Of a stretch of 41,584 nucleotides of DNA, positions 14,817 to 23,676 are shown one piece after another. This DNA is from Bryobacterales bacterium (GTDB lineage Bacteria; Acidobacteriota; Terriglobia; Bryobacterales; Bryobacteraceae): NCBI GenBank assembly GCA_003157745.1, contig PMKM01000186.1, positions 13,620-55,203 on the forward strand. The letters are read 5' to 3'. The position numbers and the translations under genes are program-made. The notes below the pieces were generated by a model. The model had not been told where the DNA came from. It saw nothing but the letters and a program-made list of their open reading frames with translations, and ran no database searches. Position 1 is the stretch's first letter, and each line of letters opens with the position of its first letter.

Positions 14817-16178
14817 TTAACTAATCTCCACCACCGTCTGGAACATCTGCTGCGGCAGCGTGATGCCGGACGCCTTGAGACGCTCGTAAAACTTGGGCCG
14901 GATTCCGGTAGCGCGGAAGCGCCCCAACACCTTGCCGCTTTCCGAGATGCCCGTCTTCTCGAACAGGAAGATATCCTGCAAGGTGATGATGTCCTGCTCC
15001 ATGCCCACGACTTCGGTGACGTGCGTGACGCGACGGCTGCCGTCGCTGAAACGCGAGATCTGGACGAACACGTTGACGGCCGCGGCAATCTGCTGGCGGA
15101 CCGAGCGGATACCCATATTGGCGTTGGCCATGCCCACCATGACCTCCAGGCGGCCGAGGGCATCGCGAGGGGTGTTGGCGTGGATGGTGGTCAGCGATCC
15201 GTCGTGACCCGTGTTCATGGCCTGCAACATGTCGAGGGCTTCCTCGGCGCGGACCTCGCCAACGATGATGCGGTCGGGCCGCATACGGAGGGCGTTGATG
15301 ACCAACTGGCGGATGTGAATGGCGCCCTGGCCCTCGACGTTGGCGGGGCGGGTTTCCATGCGCGCGACGTGGGTCTGCTGCAACCGCAACTCGGCGGCAT
15401 CCTCGATGGTCACGATGCGCTCGTCCTCGGGAATGTAGCTGGACAGGGCGTTGAGCAGGGTCGTCTTACCGGCGCCGGTTCCGCCGCTGATCAGGATATT
15501 GAGGCGCGCTTTCACGCAACTCTTGAGCAGCTCCAGCATGCCTTCGGTGAGCGACAGCTTGGTGACCAGGTCCTCGCCCTTCAGCCCATGGCGGCCGAAA
15601 CGGCGGATGCAAAGCAGCGGGCCATCGACGGCTACCGGCGGGATGGCGGCGTTGACGCGCGAGCCGTCCGGCAGGCGGGCGTCGACCAGCGGCGAGCTCT
15701 CATCGACGCGGCGCCCGACTCGGGACACGACTTTCTCGATGATGCGCAGCAGGTGGGCGTCGTCCTTGAACTCGACCGGCGTACGATACAACTTGCCGGC
15801 CCGCTCCACGTATACCAGCTTGGGAGTGGTCACCAGAATATCGCTGATGGTCGGATCCTGCAGCAGGGGCTCGAGCGGCCCCAGTCCGAAGACCTCGTCC
15901 AGAATCTCTTCGATGACGCGGTCCTTCTCGACCAGGCTGAGCGGTGTCTTCTCTTCCTCGACCAGCTTGGCCACCGCCACCCGAATCTCGGCCCGGACCC
16001 GGTCGCCCGCCATCGAGGACAAAGCTTCGAGGTTGATGCGATCGAGCAGTTTGCGATGGAGCGTGAACTTCAACTCCTGGTACTCCGGAGTCGAGCCCTC
16101 ACGCGTGAAGAGCCGGTTTACCCAGCCAGCTTCCCGATTATCTCCCTGCCGCGCCGGCAAATCCGTCAAAGAGGCCAT
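14817..16178 (-). CDS. cpaF: Tad pilus assembly ATPase CpaF/TadA
   Basis: A 453-residue type II/IV secretion ATPase that powers pilus assembly. Walker A is GGTGAGKTT at 232-240; an Asp-box region TIEDAAEL is at 257-264; [22 protein letters not shown] with the following TTIHANT (307-336) gives the Walker B and His boxes of the CpaF group. The N-terminal region (about 70-190) is the typical CpaF N-domain with a [17 protein letters not shown] segment. The start ATG 16178 has AGAAGGA upstream. It is 15 bases after cpaE. Confidence 0.96.
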   Translation of the reverse strand: MASLTDLPARQGDNREAGWVNRLFTREGSTPEYQELKFTLHRKLLDRINLEALSSMAGDRVRAEIRVAVAKLVEEEKTPLSLVEKDRVIEEILDEVFGLGPLEPLLQDPTISDILVTTPKLVYVERAGKLYRTPVEFKDDAHLLRIIEKVVSRVGRRVDESSPLVDARLPDGSRVNAAIPPVAVDGPLLCIRRFGRHGLKGEDLVTKLSLTEGMLELLKSCVKARLNILISGGTGAGKTTLLNALSSYIPEDERIVTIEDAAELRLQQTHVARMETRPANVEGQGAIHIRQLVINALRMRPDRIIVGEVRAEEALDMLQAMNTGHDGSLTTIHANTPRDALGRLEVMVGMANANMGIRSVRQQIAAAVNVFVQISRFSDGSRRVTHVTEVVGMEQDIITLQDIFLFEKTGISESGKVLGRFRATGIRPKFYERLKASGITLPQQMFQTVVEIS

Positions 16179-16193
16179 GACACTTCCTTCTTT

Positions 16194-17357
16194 CTATCGA
16201 CCGAACAACCCAAAGCCCTTGGGTTTCTTCTCTTCCTCGATGTTGGCCAGCTTCAAGGCCAGCTTCGAAATCTGCCTGCCCAAATCGCCCGTGCGGTTCA
16301 GCATGCGGCCCTCCGCGTACGTCTCGTAGAGTTCCGGGTAGTCGTTGGGAACCATGAAGAAGATCGGCAGGCCGAGCATCTTCTCGAGTTCGCTGGGCGT
16401 GATGTCGAGGCGTTTCGGCGCGCGATTGAGGATGAGCTTGATCTTCTGCTTGCCGAATCCGCTATCGAGCAAAGTCTGGGTAATCTGCTTGGTCTGGTGC
16501 AGGGCCGGCACCTCGAGCGTGGTCACCAGATACGCCTCGTCGCATTCCTCCAGGGCCGCCAGGCAAATCGGGCCCAGGCTGCGGCCCAGGTCGACCAGCG
16601 TCCAATCGTAGTGCGGCTTGGCGAAGGCCAGCACGTGGCGCACCTGCTCTTCGGTGGGCCGCATCTTGGAGGCTAACGCCAGGGGCGAGGCGATGATCTC
16701 GACGCCCGGGATGCCGGTCGAAACGAGCGCCTTCCAGTAGTGAATATCCAACCGGTGCAGGTTGGTGATGGCGTCGAGGATCGAGTACACGGAGCTCGTC
16801 TTGGTAATGAACCCGACCATGCCGGCGTCCAGATCCAGATCGGCCAGCAGCACCTTCTGGTTCTGCCGGCCCAGTTCGGCGGCCACGTGACAGACGATGG
16901 TGGTGGCGCCGCAGCCACCCTTGGCCGAGAAGAAGCCGAACGCCTTGCCAGCCCCTTTGGTGCCGCCGTCGCGCCGCCGGCTGCGCTCCGCCGAGCGCCG
17001 TTCGAGCGCCTTGCGCAGCGGCTCCCGCAAGGGCGGATAAAGATACTCGTTGATGCCGGCGCGCAGCGAAGACAGAATGGCGTCGGGGTCCGCCGACGTA
17101 TTGAGCGCGATGATCATCGGATCCCCGGTCACGGCGCGGATCGACGAGACGAGGCCCTCGAGCGGCTCCTTCCAGCCGCTGATATCGACCAGGACGACGT
17201 CGGGGCGCATCCGCTCCAGCCGGTCGAGAAAATTGCTGACGTCGCCAACGTCCTGATGTTCGACGATGATGCGAAACGGCAACTCGGCCAGGCAGGCCTG
17301 CGCCTGTTCCCACAGATCACGATTCTCGATCGCCAGACCGATGGTAAGAGGGTACAT
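16194..17357 (-). CDS. cpaE: Pilus localisation ATPase CpaE/TadZ (ParA/MinD-like)
   Basis: A 387-residue protein with an N-terminal receiver-like domain (about 1-115, DVVLVDISGW, no obvious phospho site triad) and a C-terminal ParA/MinD ATPase. The deviant Walker A is SAKGGCGATT at 144-153: the signature Lys146 is kept but the second Lys is replaced by Ala151, as is usual in TadZ. LADLDLDAG at 171-179 is the switch/Walker B area. TadZ places the Tad machinery at the pole. It lies 21 bases after the secretin gene. Confidence 0.92.
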   Translation of the reverse strand: MYPLTIGLAIENRDLWEQAQACLAELPFRIIVEHQDVGDVSNFLDRLERMRPDVVLVDISGWKEPLEGLVSSIRAVTGDPMIIALNTSADPDAILSSLRAGINEYLYPPLREPLRKALERRSAERSRRRDGGTKGAGKAFGFFSAKGGCGATTIVCHVAAELGRQNQKVLLADLDLDAGMVGFITKTSSVYSILDAITNLHRLDIHYWKALVSTGIPGVEIIASPLALASKMRPTEEQVRHVLAFAKPHYDWTLVDLGRSLGPICLAALEECDEAYLVTTLEVPALHQTKQITQTLLDSGFGKQKIKLILNRAPKRLDITPSELEKMLGLPIFFMVPNDYPELYETYAEGRMLNRTGDLGRQISKLALKLANIEEEKKPKGFGLFGR

Positions 17358-17378
17358 GTTCGCTTCCCGGGGTCTCCG

Positions 17379-19001
17379 CTATGGCTTCGCCGGGGCCGGC
17401 GCGGCTGCTGGCGCCGCCGACGCTGGGGTCTGGCTTAGGGGTTGTTCCGAAGTCATTGGCTGCACGGGCGCGGCGAGGGATGGCGCGCTGCCTCCTTTGG
17501 CCCCCGTGGTGGCTTCCTTCTTGAGCTGTTCGAGCATTTCCTCATAAGCCATCGGCGCCACGGTAAGATCGGCCGGGGGCCCGGTCTTGTCGAGTCCCGG
17601 TTGCTGCAACGTGGGCGAAATCGGCTTATTGAACGGCTCCTGCCAGCTCAACTCCGGCACCGGCTGGCCCACCTTGGTCGGCCGGACGAGTTCCGGCGTC
17701 ACGATCACCAGCAGCTCGGAGTTCTCCTTCGTCCACACCTTGCTCTGGAATAGCTTTCCCAGCAGAGGGATGTTCGACAGTCCGGGGATCTTCGACAGGT
17801 TGTTGCTCAACGTGCGGTCCATCAGGCCGGCGATGACCAGGCTCTGCCCACTCTCGAGTTCCACGGTGGACTCGGTCTTCTGCGTTTTCAGGCCCGGAAT
17901 CGAGAAGCCGTCAATGGTCACGCTGGTCGAGGAATCGATCACGCTGTACTCCGGAGCGACCCGCATGCGGATGGTATTGCGCGGCGTGATGACCGGCAGA
18001 AACTTCAGCTTGACCCCATACTCCTCGTACATGATGGTCACGGCACCCGAAGATGCCCCTCCCTGCACGACGGGAATAGGGAACGACCCGCCGGAGACGA
18101 AACTCGCCTCCTGGCCATCGGTGGTCAACAGGTTCGGCTCGGCCAGTATCTCCGCCAGGTTCTTCTTCTCGTATGCCTGGATGGCGGCACCCAGGTTGAT
18201 ATCCTTGCGGAAGAGTAGGATCTGCGCCACGCCAGAGAGGGTTGCGGCGCTATTCATGCCCGCAGTCACGGCGCCGCCAGTGCTCGAAGTGGTGTTCGAC
18301 GTAGAGGCCGTGACGGCCGGCGAGACTCCGCCTTGCGAAGCAGTAATGTTGGTCTGTTGACCGAATGCATTGCTGAGGAGGGCGAAGCCCAGGTCGCGCT
18401 CGGCGGTGATATCGATCGTCGCGAACTTCACCTTCAAGAGCACTTCGGGCGGAGCGGGGGCCACTGCCACGCGCAACAGGTTGACCGGCGGCTTGCCGCC
18501 CAGCGTGGAGGCGATCTCCATCACCCGATTGGCGCTCAACAAATCCTTCATCGAGCCGCGCACGAAGACGACGTCGTTGTCGAGACTGATGTTGATGTCG
18601 TCGTTGGGAAAGTCGCGCAGGATCTGCTGCCGCACCGCATCCAGCTTGACCGGGTTCATACGTACCGTCAGATCGTAAACCAAGCGGCGGCCTTCATGCT
18701 GCCAGATGATGATCGAGGTCTCGCCGACAGCCTTGCCGTTGATCAGCACCTCCTGCGGATTGATCGGAACGGCTTCGATCAGATCGCCGTTGGCGACCGA
18801 GATTTTGTCGATTCTGAGCGGGCTGTCGATGATCAGACTCTTACCGACCGTCGCTTGCAGCTTGCCATCGACGCCGGATCGCGGCGTGCCAGCCGTGGCG
18901 GGCGCCTGGACGGTCTGGATGGGATCGGCTCCCGAAAGCACCACTGCGGGTGCCATGCAGGCGGCGAGCAGGCAAATGGAAATTCCACGCGTGCGTGTCA
19001 C
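17379..19001 (-). CDS. cpaC: Tad pilus outer-membrane secretin CpaC/RcpA
   Basis: A 540-residue exported secretin that forms the outer-membrane pore for the Flp pilus. Signal peptide at 1-23, then an N-terminal pilus-formation domain (about 45-120, including DKISVANGDLIEAVPINPQE and LINGKAVGETSIIIWQ). A BON-like segment (about 120-175) follows, then the secretin domain (about 270-470). The secretin part ends with ESGQSLVIAGLMDRTLSNNL and FQSKVWTKENSELLVIVTPELVRP. A Ser/Thr-rich insertion near residues 225-260 and a Pro/Ala-rich C-terminal tail (last ~70 residues) are less usual. GTG 19001 directly abuts the cpaB stop codon. Confidence 0.94.
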   Translation of the reverse strand: MTRTRGISICLLAACMAPAVVLSGADPIQTVQAPATAGTPRSGVDGKLQATVGKSLIIDSPLRIDKISVANGDLIEAVPINPQEVLINGKAVGETSIIIWQHEGRRLVYDLTVRMNPVKLDAVRQQILRDFPNDDINISLDNDVVFVRGSMKDLLSANRVMEIASTLGGKPPVNLLRVAVAPAPPEVLLKVKFATIDITAERDLGFALLSNAFGQQTNITASQGGVSPAVTASTSNTTSSTGGAVTAGMNSAATLSGVAQILLFRKDINLGAAIQAYEKKNLAEILAEPNLLTTDGQEASFVSGGSFPIPVVQGGASSGAVTIMYEEYGVKLKFLPVITPRNTIRMRVAPEYSVIDSSTSVTIDGFSIPGLKTQKTESTVELESGQSLVIAGLMDRTLSNNLSKIPGLSNIPLLGKLFQSKVWTKENSELLVIVTPELVRPTKVGQPVPELSWQEPFNKPISPTLQQPGLDKTGPPADLTVAPMAYEEMLEQLKKEATTGAKGGSAPSLAAPVQPMTSEQPLSQTPASAAPAAAPAPAKP

Positions 19002-19892
19002 TTACTTAGCCTCCCCGGCATTCTCGAACTTGAGTTCTTTCTTACTCGTGCCGGAAATGACCTCCATCACGAAGGGCGGATCCTTCTTCGGCGCCGGTGG
19101 GGCGACTACGTCCCGTACGGGACGCGGTGCGGGGCGTTCCTCCCCAAGATTGGGCGCCGGCGGCATTCCCGTTCCGCCATAGAACAGTCGTGCCACCGCG
19201 GTTCCCGCAGTCTTGGCGACAGCCTTGTCCAACGGGTTGCGCAGGGCGAGTTGCACGGTGGTCTGCGCCGATGCCAAGCTCAATATCTCGGCCTGTTCGG
19301 GTGTCGCCAGCACGGTAATCACCTGCACGACCACCGGCTTCCCCTCGGGGTCCTTCTTGAAGTCCTGGCCGGCCGAGAGCACCTCGACGTTCTGCAGCAG
19401 CGTCTTGATCATCGTCCCCTGGCGGTTGTCGCCGCCGGGAGCGGTGCCGGAAATCAGCACATCCACGTGCATGCCAGGGACCACGAACCCGGCGACTCCA
19501 GCCACCTCGTTCACGCGCAATGGGATCGCACGCAATCCGGGCGGGATGAGTACCGAGAATCCGCCGCCGGCGCCTTTGGGAGCCAGGCGTTTCTCGACCA
19601 CAGGTTCCTTGGCAATAATGGGTGTGATGACGCCGCGCCCCAAGAGTTCCTGGGTACGGGTGGTGGCGCCTTCGGGAACGGAGCCGGGCCAATCCTCCAG
19701 CTTTACGTCGTCTTCCTTGATGACCGAGCCGACTTCAAGGTCTTTGGCAGCGACCGCAATCCTAGTCGTAGCCGGCGCAGCAGCCGACGGCTGCTGCTGC
19801 TGGTGGCTCATCCAGACCTCATAAAAAAGCACGCCAGTGACCAAGGCCACCAGGGTTGCAAAGACCAAAGCCCCGACCATTCTCTTATTCAT
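19002..19892 (-). CDS. cpaB: Flp pilus assembly protein CpaB/RcpC
   Basis: A 296-residue protein with an N-terminal membrane anchor (MVGALVFATLVALVTGVLFYEVW), a His/Gln-rich stretch, then a SAF/AFP-like domain (TRIAVAAKDLEVGSVIKEDD onward). The C-terminal domain RcpC has GAGGGFSVLIPPGLRAIPLR and VAGFVVPGMHVDVLIS. CpaB binds peptidoglycan or the secretin and is a standard Tad component. It has AAGGAA just upstream of ATG 19892. It follows the pilin after a 242-base gap, larger than between other genes of the operon. Confidence 0.92.
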   Translation of the reverse strand: MNKRMVGALVFATLVALVTGVLFYEVWMSHQQQQPSAAAPATTRIAVAAKDLEVGSVIKEDDVKLEDWPGSVPEGATTRTQELLGRGVITPIIAKEPVVEKRLAPKGAGGGFSVLIPPGLRAIPLRVNEVAGVAGFVVPGMHVDVLISGTAPGGDNRQGTMIKTLLQNVEVLSAGQDFKKDPEGKPVVVQVITVLATPEQAEILSLASAQTTVQLALRNPLDKAVAKTAGTAVARLFYGGTGMPPAPNLGEERPAPRPVRDVVAPPAPKKDPPFVMEVISGTSKKELKFENAGEAK

Positions 19893-20134
19893 TTTTCCTT
19901 CCCGCTGCCGATCACTCTAAGATCTAGCTTACGGGACCTCGCTGCCGCCTCCCAAGTCCGGCGGCCTGATCGCAAACTCAAACAAGAGAGACGACCGCAG
20001 CGCATTGGGCTTGGCTCTTTCGCACCGCGCTGCGGCCATCTCGACAAGTGTATCACTATCCCAACCGGCATCCTTGGCCGGCTTAATGAGCGCGCCCGCC
20101 CGCAAGGGGCGTGCGACGCACTCAGACGGGACAT
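19893..20134. other. Gap between flp and cpaB with stem-loops
   Basis: I see no gene in these 242 bases. On the transcribed (minus) strand two stem-loops occur: 20063-20069 with 20077-20083 (7 bp, one G-U) and 19944-19949 with 19960-19965 (6 bp perfect, GCCGCC/GGCGGC). There is no U-tract. Such hairpins after a pilin gene often protect a pilin-rich 5' message and reduce read-through, giving more pilin than machinery; that role is inferred. Confidence 0.5.
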
Positions 20135-20317
20135 TTAGCTGGCGGAAGCGGCCGCCGCCGACAACTGGTTGTTGGTGATCGTCCAGATGGTCGTCACGCT
20201 CTTGCCAGCGCCGATGAAGAGAGCGGCCGAGGCCAGTGCCACGAACGCAATCAACAGTGTGTATTCAATCAAGTCCTGGCCTTGTTCGTCGTTCCAGAAG
20301 TTACGCAGAAAAGTCAT
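20135..20317 (-). CDS. flp: Flp/Fap-type pilin
   Basis: A 60-residue major pilin precursor. The leader MTFLRNFWNDEQG ends in Gly13, and the mature N-terminus is QDLIEYTLLIAFVALASAAL, with Glu18 and Tyr19 at mature positions +5 and +6: the Flp signature G^XXXXEY. The hydrophobic helix and short C-terminus are typical. It needs a prepilin peptidase (CpaA/TadV), which is not in this window. AGGAG of its ribosome site is fused to the stop codon TAG of the upstream gene, 12 bases before, so translation may be coupled. Confidence 0.95.
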   Translation of the reverse strand: MTFLRNFWNDEQGQDLIEYTLLIAFVALASAALFIGAGKSVTTIWTITNNQLSAAAASAS

Positions 20318-20329
20318 TTCGATTCGCTC

Positions 20330-22003
20330 CTAAGTCTTGGATCCAAGTTTCGCGATCGCTGGATCGCGGGTGGCTGTATTCGTGACCTCTCGGTCACGGC
20401 TCGATCCGTCCCCTATGGCGGCGGAAGCTCGATTCCCCAACGCTTGGCTGGCCGGCCGGAACACCAGCGCCACGCCATCGTCATATACTACCCGCCACTG
20501 ACGCGATTCCTTCAACACGCAGGTCAGTGGCGAGCCGGGAGGCATTAAAACTGTGTCTACTCCGAACCGGGTTAGTGTCTTCTCCCAGTCGTAGTTTGCG
20601 TTGACGGTTTCGATCGTCTTGGACTCGAAATCGTCGCCGTAGTAATCGCTGCGCCCATCGACGAACACTCGGATTCGCGGATACAGGCGATAAATCAGAT
20701 AGTCGCCCCATTGATCGGGGGTGAAGACGCGCGCATCCGGATACTGCCGCAGCGAGCTCAGGGCGCCGGCGGGGAAGTTCTTCGGATCGAACTCGGCCCG
20801 GAACGTCTGCGGCGGGTTGGGGGCATAGACCAGCGCCATCAGCAACGCCACGCCCGCCAGGCTCACCGGATGCCAGCGCGCAATCACGTCGGTCTCGCTC
20901 GAGTCCCGCACGATGCGGTTGACCCGCACCGCCGCCTGCCGCAGCCACCCCGCTACCGGAGCGCCTGGCAGGTGCCGCAGGCCGGCCGCCGCGACGGCTG
21001 CCACCATGGGCGCCGCCACGACGATGAAGATCGGAATATGCCGCGCAGCGACCAGTCCTTCGTGAGCCAGCGCCACGAGCAGCAGGGGCTCCGCGTAACT
21101 GCCGCGGCGCAAATACCAAGCCGCGGCGAGCACAGCGCCCACCAGCATGACCTCGAAGTAGATCGCCATCGGGCTGTGAAAACTCAGCGAAAAGAACTCG
21201 GCGATGTGATCGCGTATATACGAATCGCTCAGATACTCCCACAGGTGCTGGTGCAGGTGATACGTGTAGGGATTCAGCAGAGTCGCCACCGCGCACGCCG
21301 CCGCGCTGGCAAAGAACCACCCGGCCCGTGCCAATCCCGCCGCACGGCCCTCCGGCTGAGCGGTCAGCAGAAGCTGCAGCAGCTCGGCCGCCCCGAAAAC
21401 CGCGATCATCAACACGCCCACCGGGAATCCGCCGTGCAGGTTCGTCCAGAGCACCATCAGCACCGGCAGCAGCGCCAACCATGGAATCCCGGCAACGCGT
21501 GTGCGGCCCTCCCGTACGCGGTCGAGCGCGTTCAGGAAGACGAGCGCGAACAAAATCGTAAAGAGGTGCGGCCGCGCCAGCCAGTGAATCGACGACGACG
21601 CAATCGCCAGCACCGTGACGGCGATCGCGAGCACGGCGTTCGACTTGCGCCGAGCCACAAGGAACACCAGCGTGAAGATGGCCGCCAGAAGCAGCGCCGC
21701 GAACAACGCGACCGCAGCCAGACCGCCGATTCCCTGCAGCGTGGCAAAGATCACGTCCGACAACCACTCCCAGGCAAACCAGACGCCACCCGGCTTCGAA
21801 TAGGAGAACATGTCGCGGTACGGCACCGCGTGGTTGGCAAGAATCCATTGGCCGGTGCGAATGTGCCAGCCCGTGTCGCCATCGGCGAGCAACGTATAAA
21901 ACCCGTTCATACGCGCGAACAGAAACACCAGCGGCATCAGAAACGCCACGTCCGCCAGGTTCGGCAGCAGCTTAATCACGAATTTGGAATCGGCCGTATC
22001 CAT
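20330..22003 (-). CDS. Large polytopic membrane protein, possible GT-C type glycosyltransferase
   Basis: A 557-residue integral membrane protein with roughly ten to twelve helices followed by a soluble C-terminal part (about residues 430-557, with FTPDQWGDYLIYRLYPRIRVFVDGRSDYYG). An early loop has DGDTGWHIRTGQWILANHAVPYRDMFSYS, where the Asp pair and following aromatic residues resemble the first loop of GT-C/PMT glycosyltransferases. This family is seen in acidobacteria but I do not know a named function. It starts at ATG 22003, five bases after the PilZ stop, and its stop overlaps the flp ribosome site, so it belongs to the pilus operon. Pilin or surface glycosylation is a reasonable guess only. 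Confidence 0.7.
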   Translation of the reverse strand: MDTADSKFVIKLLPNLADVAFLMPLVFLFARMNGFYTLLADGDTGWHIRTGQWILANHAVPYRDMFSYSKPGGVWFAWEWLSDVIFATLQGIGGLAAVALFAALLLAAIFTLVFLVARRKSNAVLAIAVTVLAIASSSIHWLARPHLFTILFALVFLNALDRVREGRTRVAGIPWLALLPVLMVLWTNLHGGFPVGVLMIAVFGAAELLQLLLTAQPEGRAAGLARAGWFFASAAACAVATLLNPYTYHLHQHLWEYLSDSYIRDHIAEFFSLSFHSPMAIYFEVMLVGAVLAAAWYLRRGSYAEPLLLVALAHEGLVAARHIPIFIVVAAPMVAAVAAAGLRHLPGAPVAGWLRQAAVRVNRIVRDSSETDVIARWHPVSLAGVALLMALVYAPNPPQTFRAEFDPKNFPAGALSSLRQYPDARVFTPDQWGDYLIYRLYPRIRVFVDGRSDYYGDDFESKTIETVNANYDWEKTLTRFGVDTVLMPPGSPLTCVLKESRQWRVVYDDGVALVFRPASQALGNRASAAIGDGSSRDREVTNTATRDPAIAKLGSKT

Positions 22004-22008
22004 TAACG

Positions 22009-22389
22009 TCAAGCCATCCAAGCCGGAGACTGTACATCCTCCGTCGCGTGCAACCGGTCGTGAAACGCCCGGAAATCCATGTAATTCACGCGCAACGCCA
22101 CTTGCGGGTACCCGCGTCCCGAGTCCAAGACTCGTAACACCGTCCCCTGGCAATGAATGCACTTCTGCCCAAAACCATGGTTCGCCGGCAGTTCCAACTC
22201 AAGCGTCAGAATCTGTCCCAGCGAAGGCATCGGCTGCGTCTCGCCGCCTCCGCGCCAAGCTACCAGGACGCCGCTGCGACTGATGTTTTCGGTAGACAAA
22301 TCACTGCGCAGCCAAAGCGCCGGTGACGTGACATGGCACCGGAGTTGGATTTCAATCCGCGGGCTCTCGCGCCGGTTGATATTCCTCAT
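22009..22389 (-). CDS. PilZ domain protein (c-di-GMP receptor)
   Basis: A 126-residue single-domain PilZ protein. The c-di-GMP binding motifs are both present: R7xxxR11 in RRESPR and N35xSxxG40 in NISRSG. It is the first gene of the leftward Tad block, followed after 5 bases by the membrane protein and then flp. This suggests that c-di-GMP level controls pilus assembly or export, as PilZ proteins do in other surface systems. It diverges from a LuxR-type response regulator across 479 bases. Confidence 0.88.
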   Translation of the reverse strand: MRNINRRESPRIEIQLRCHVTSPALWLRSDLSTENISRSGVLVAWRGGGETQPMPSLGQILTLELELPANHGFGQKCIHCQGTVLRVLDSGRGYPQVALRVNYMDFRAFHDRLHATEDVQSPAWMA

Positions 22390-22868
22390 GCGCTTTGCTT
22401 CGATACTCGCGAGGGTAGCGCGCTAATTGTCCTGCCATCAATATCGTAAAAGGGCTATATGCATCTGTATTCGAAGGTTATTAGGGCTCGGGTCCCTAGC
22501 CGCCTTGGGACTGTCTGTGGCCATCCAGGCAGTTTCTTGACCGTCGCCAACGACGGTTAACGCGCAGTAAGACCAATGATAGGGTTAGTATACGGCACTA
22601 GCCGGAGACTTTACCGCTAGCTTCCGGCCTCCCTGTTAACCTCTGTTAATGTGCTATCATACTGAATCTAAGAGGTTTGACTGTAACGATTCCAGGAATT
22701 TCCTGACAAAAACACAGTTAATGCTACATTTTTGTGTGGATTTATTGCTGAATGCCATTGACAACCGAAGTAAATAGCCCCACAATTCTGGTTGAACAGT
22801 ACTGGATACAGAAAAATCTGAAGTCGGCTAAATCGCACGACACGGACTGTTCATCGAGGTGAGGAATA
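22390..22868. promoter_or_regulatory. Divergent control region: hairpins, repeats and a sigma70 promoter
   Basis: The region is AT-richer than its surroundings and has no gene. At 22482-22557 lie stacked hairpins: TAGGG/CCCTA (22482-22486/22494-22498), which competes with GTCCC/GGGAC (22492-22496/22507-22511). These are followed by CTGTCTG/CAGGCAG (22511-22517/22526-22532) and ACCGTCG/CGACGGT (22540-22546/22551-22557). Direct repeats CTGTTAA occur at 22633 and 22643. A CAGGAA-T-TTCCTG palindrome is at 22693-22705. An extended -10-like TGCTATCAT is at 22652. Confidence 0.55.
22758..22786 (+). promoter_or_regulatory. Strong sigma70 promoter for the LuxR-type regulator
   Basis: TTGACA (22758-22763, perfect), a 17-base spacer, and CACAAT (22781-22786, 4/6). 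The expected start is near 22793, giving a 76-base leader ending in GAGGTGAGGAATA before ATG 22869. Confidence 0.75.
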
Positions 22869-23615
22869 ATGACGCGAATTCTCTTATATAGCGATGAACC
22901 CATCCTGGCCAAGGGACTCGAATCGGTCTTGTGTCAGGTCGATACCTTTGAACTGCTGCCGAGTTGCAACACCGTGGCGGGCCTGGTAGAGCAAATGTCC
23001 CAGGGCGTACCCGACCTGGTGCTCATGGACCTGACGCCGGAGATCACTTTCGCCGTGCTCAGTGAAATGCAGCATGCCATGCAGAGCATTAAGATCGTGC
23101 TCTGGGTGAATTCGATCTCAACCGAACTGGCCTTCCAGGCGATGGGGTTGGGCGTCCGCGGCATCCTGCGGAAGACGTTGGCCACCGACCTGCAAGTCAA
23201 GTGCCTGCAGAAGGTTCAGGGCGGCGAACTGTGGTTCGAGAAGGCCCTCACCGACAGTTTCCTGTGCGCGCGCCGCGTGGCGTTGACCCAGCGCGAAGGG
23301 CAACTGGTGAGCCTGCTATCGCAAGGTCTTAAGAATAAGGAGATTGCGACGACGCTGATGATCTCCGAAGGCACCGTAAAGGTGTACCTGTCGAGGCTGT
23401 TCCAGAAGGTGGGCGTGAAGGACCGCTTCGAGCTGGCGCTATTCGGCTTGAAGAACCTGACCACCGGCCAACTGCCGATTTCCGATAAGGGCCATCGCGG
23501 CGCCTCCGCAGGCATGCCCGGCTTGCGTTCGCTGGTCCTCGAGAAGCCGATGGACCGCGACGCCGCGCCGGTGCGTTTCCCCACGCCGCTGCGGCCGCTG
23601 GCCTCGCGTTTCTAG
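22869..23615 (+). CDS. LuxR-family response regulator
   Basis: A 248-residue two-domain regulator. The receiver domain (1-115) has Asp9-Glu10, the phospho-acceptor Asp54 in LVLMDLTPE, Ser82 and Lys102 at the usual positions. A LuxR/FixJ HTH (about 138-197) follows: LTQREGQLVSLLSQGLKNKEI then ATTLMISEGTVKVYLSRLF. The last 50 residues are a Pro/Arg-rich tail of unknown role. No histidine kinase is adjacent. It diverges from the PilZ-Tad operon, so it is the obvious candidate regulator of pilus expression. AGGTGAGG upstream of ATG supports the start. Confidence 0.9.
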   Translation: MTRILLYSDEPILAKGLESVLCQVDTFELLPSCNTVAGLVEQMSQGVPDLVLMDLTPEITFAVLSEMQHAMQSIKIVLWVNSISTELAFQAMGLGVRGILRKTLATDLQVKCLQKVQGGELWFEKALTDSFLCARRVALTQREGQLVSLLSQGLKNKEIATTLMISEGTVKVYLSRLFQKVGVKDRFELALFGLKNLTTGQLPISDKGHRGASAGMPGLRSLVLEKPMDRDAAPVRFPTPLRPLASRF

Positions 23616-23636
23616 TCGATCCCGCGTTACCTTGAG

Positions 23637-23676
23637 GCGGGCGGACGAGCGCACCGGCGCTGTCCGCCCGCTTTTT
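23637..23676 (+). terminator. Rho-independent terminator of the LuxR-type gene
   Basis: GCGGGCGGAC (23637-23646) pairs perfectly with GTCCGCCCGC (23662-23671); an inner AGCGC/GCGCT stem (23648-23652/23657-23661) extends it. TTTTT follows at 23672-23676. It begins 22 bases after the stop codon. Confidence 0.92.

Noticed and set aside
14034-16676. An 880-codon open frame on the plus strand opposite tadB, cpaF and part of cpaE
   Set aside because: It is antisense to three strongly conserved genes, is full of Arg/Gln/Asp/His low-similarity sequence, and reflects GC-rich third positions of the opposite strand.
18333-22006. Long plus-strand open frames opposite the secretin, cpaB and the membrane protein
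   Set aside because: Antisense to well-supported pilus genes; composition is that of shadow frames.
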